From the NCBI GenBank assembly GCA_023431055.1, contig JAEYXX010000019.1:11112-75111 (forward strand): 64,000 nt of DNA, given 5' to 3'. The notes below the pieces were generated by a model. That model was not told where the DNA came from. It ran no database searches and saw only the letters and a program-made list of their open reading frames with translations. Source of the stretch: Pseudomonadota bacterium (lineage in GTDB: Bacteria; Pseudomonadota; Gammaproteobacteria; Pseudomonadales; Pseudomonadaceae). Positions 63,825 to 64,000 of the stretch are shown piece after piece (the stretch's first letter is position 1; each line of letters begins with the position of its first letter). The translations under genes were made by a program, and so were the position numbers.

Positions 63825-64000
63825 CAAGTTCTCCGCAAATGGGCAACCGAACAACAGACAAGCCATGACGCCAATATGATGTCATTTCGCCATGGAGTTG
63901 TCTTGAGATCGCCCGCACAAATCCATACGCAGCATTAAAACGATTCTCTGCTTTCGACTCAGGCGACGGGCGTGGCGTTCTCAGCGACCGCTGAAAAAGC

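Overview
The window reads as a stretch of Pseudomonas chromosome, probably from the P. mendocina / P. oleovorans side of the genus. This rests on high-GC codon use, Pseudomonas-style palindromic repeats between genes, and a gene order that follows, from memory, P. aeruginosa PAO1 from about mexK (PA3676) to beyond purT (PA3751). There are no rRNA or tRNA genes, no CRISPR array, no insertion sequence with a transposase and no prophage genes. Most genes are on the minus strand.

Layout. 1-4.4 kb: the 3' part of an RND efflux permease gene, its lipoprotein adaptor and a divergent TetR repressor (MexJK/MexL-like). 4.4-15.7 kb: housekeeping genes (rsmJ, tsaB, adk, ppc) mixed with small conserved proteins, a calcium-loop protein, an acid phosphatase, and a lipoprotein pair ending in the OmpA-like lptF. 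15.7-24.6 kb: two copies of a small palindromic mobile-like element, a lipoprotein hydrolase, an AIM24-family protein, a QEGLA-motif carboxypeptidase-like protein, a TetR regulator, lysS, prfB with its programmed frameshift, and a passenger-less autotransporter barrel. 24.7-32.9 kb: GMC oxidoreductase, SulP transporter, TerB/DUF533 protein, a dapA-like gene remnant, recJ, yaeQ-like gene and a diguanylate cyclase.

33-46.6 kb is the most notable region: eight co-oriented genes encoding, in order of transcription, a DUF2170 (YjfI-like) protein, a PspA/IM30 protein, a YqiJ-like OB-fold membrane protein, a long flotillin, a 1746-residue AAA+ ATPase, a rhomboid protease, a single-HKD phospholipase-D-like protein and a UPF1-like helicase. 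The last four are coupled by overlapping or near-touching ends. A paired palindrome stands just before the first gene. I read this as a membrane-stress or membrane-remodelling system joined to a nucleic-acid module; the individual families are known but the joint function is not established.

46.8-64 kb: thrC, hom, dsbC, xerD, a membrane protein with two MshEN-type (cyclic-di-GMP-binding) motifs, a thioesterase, the rpsP-rimM-trmD-rplS ribosomal operon, ffh, a CcsA/YpjD-like protein with a CorC/CNNM protein, an SGNH hydrolase, purT, a DUF1289 protein, a gamma carbonic anhydrase, two NUDIX hydrolases, an L,D-transpeptidase and a NIF3-like protein. Family calls come from reading the translated sequences by eye; no database search was run.
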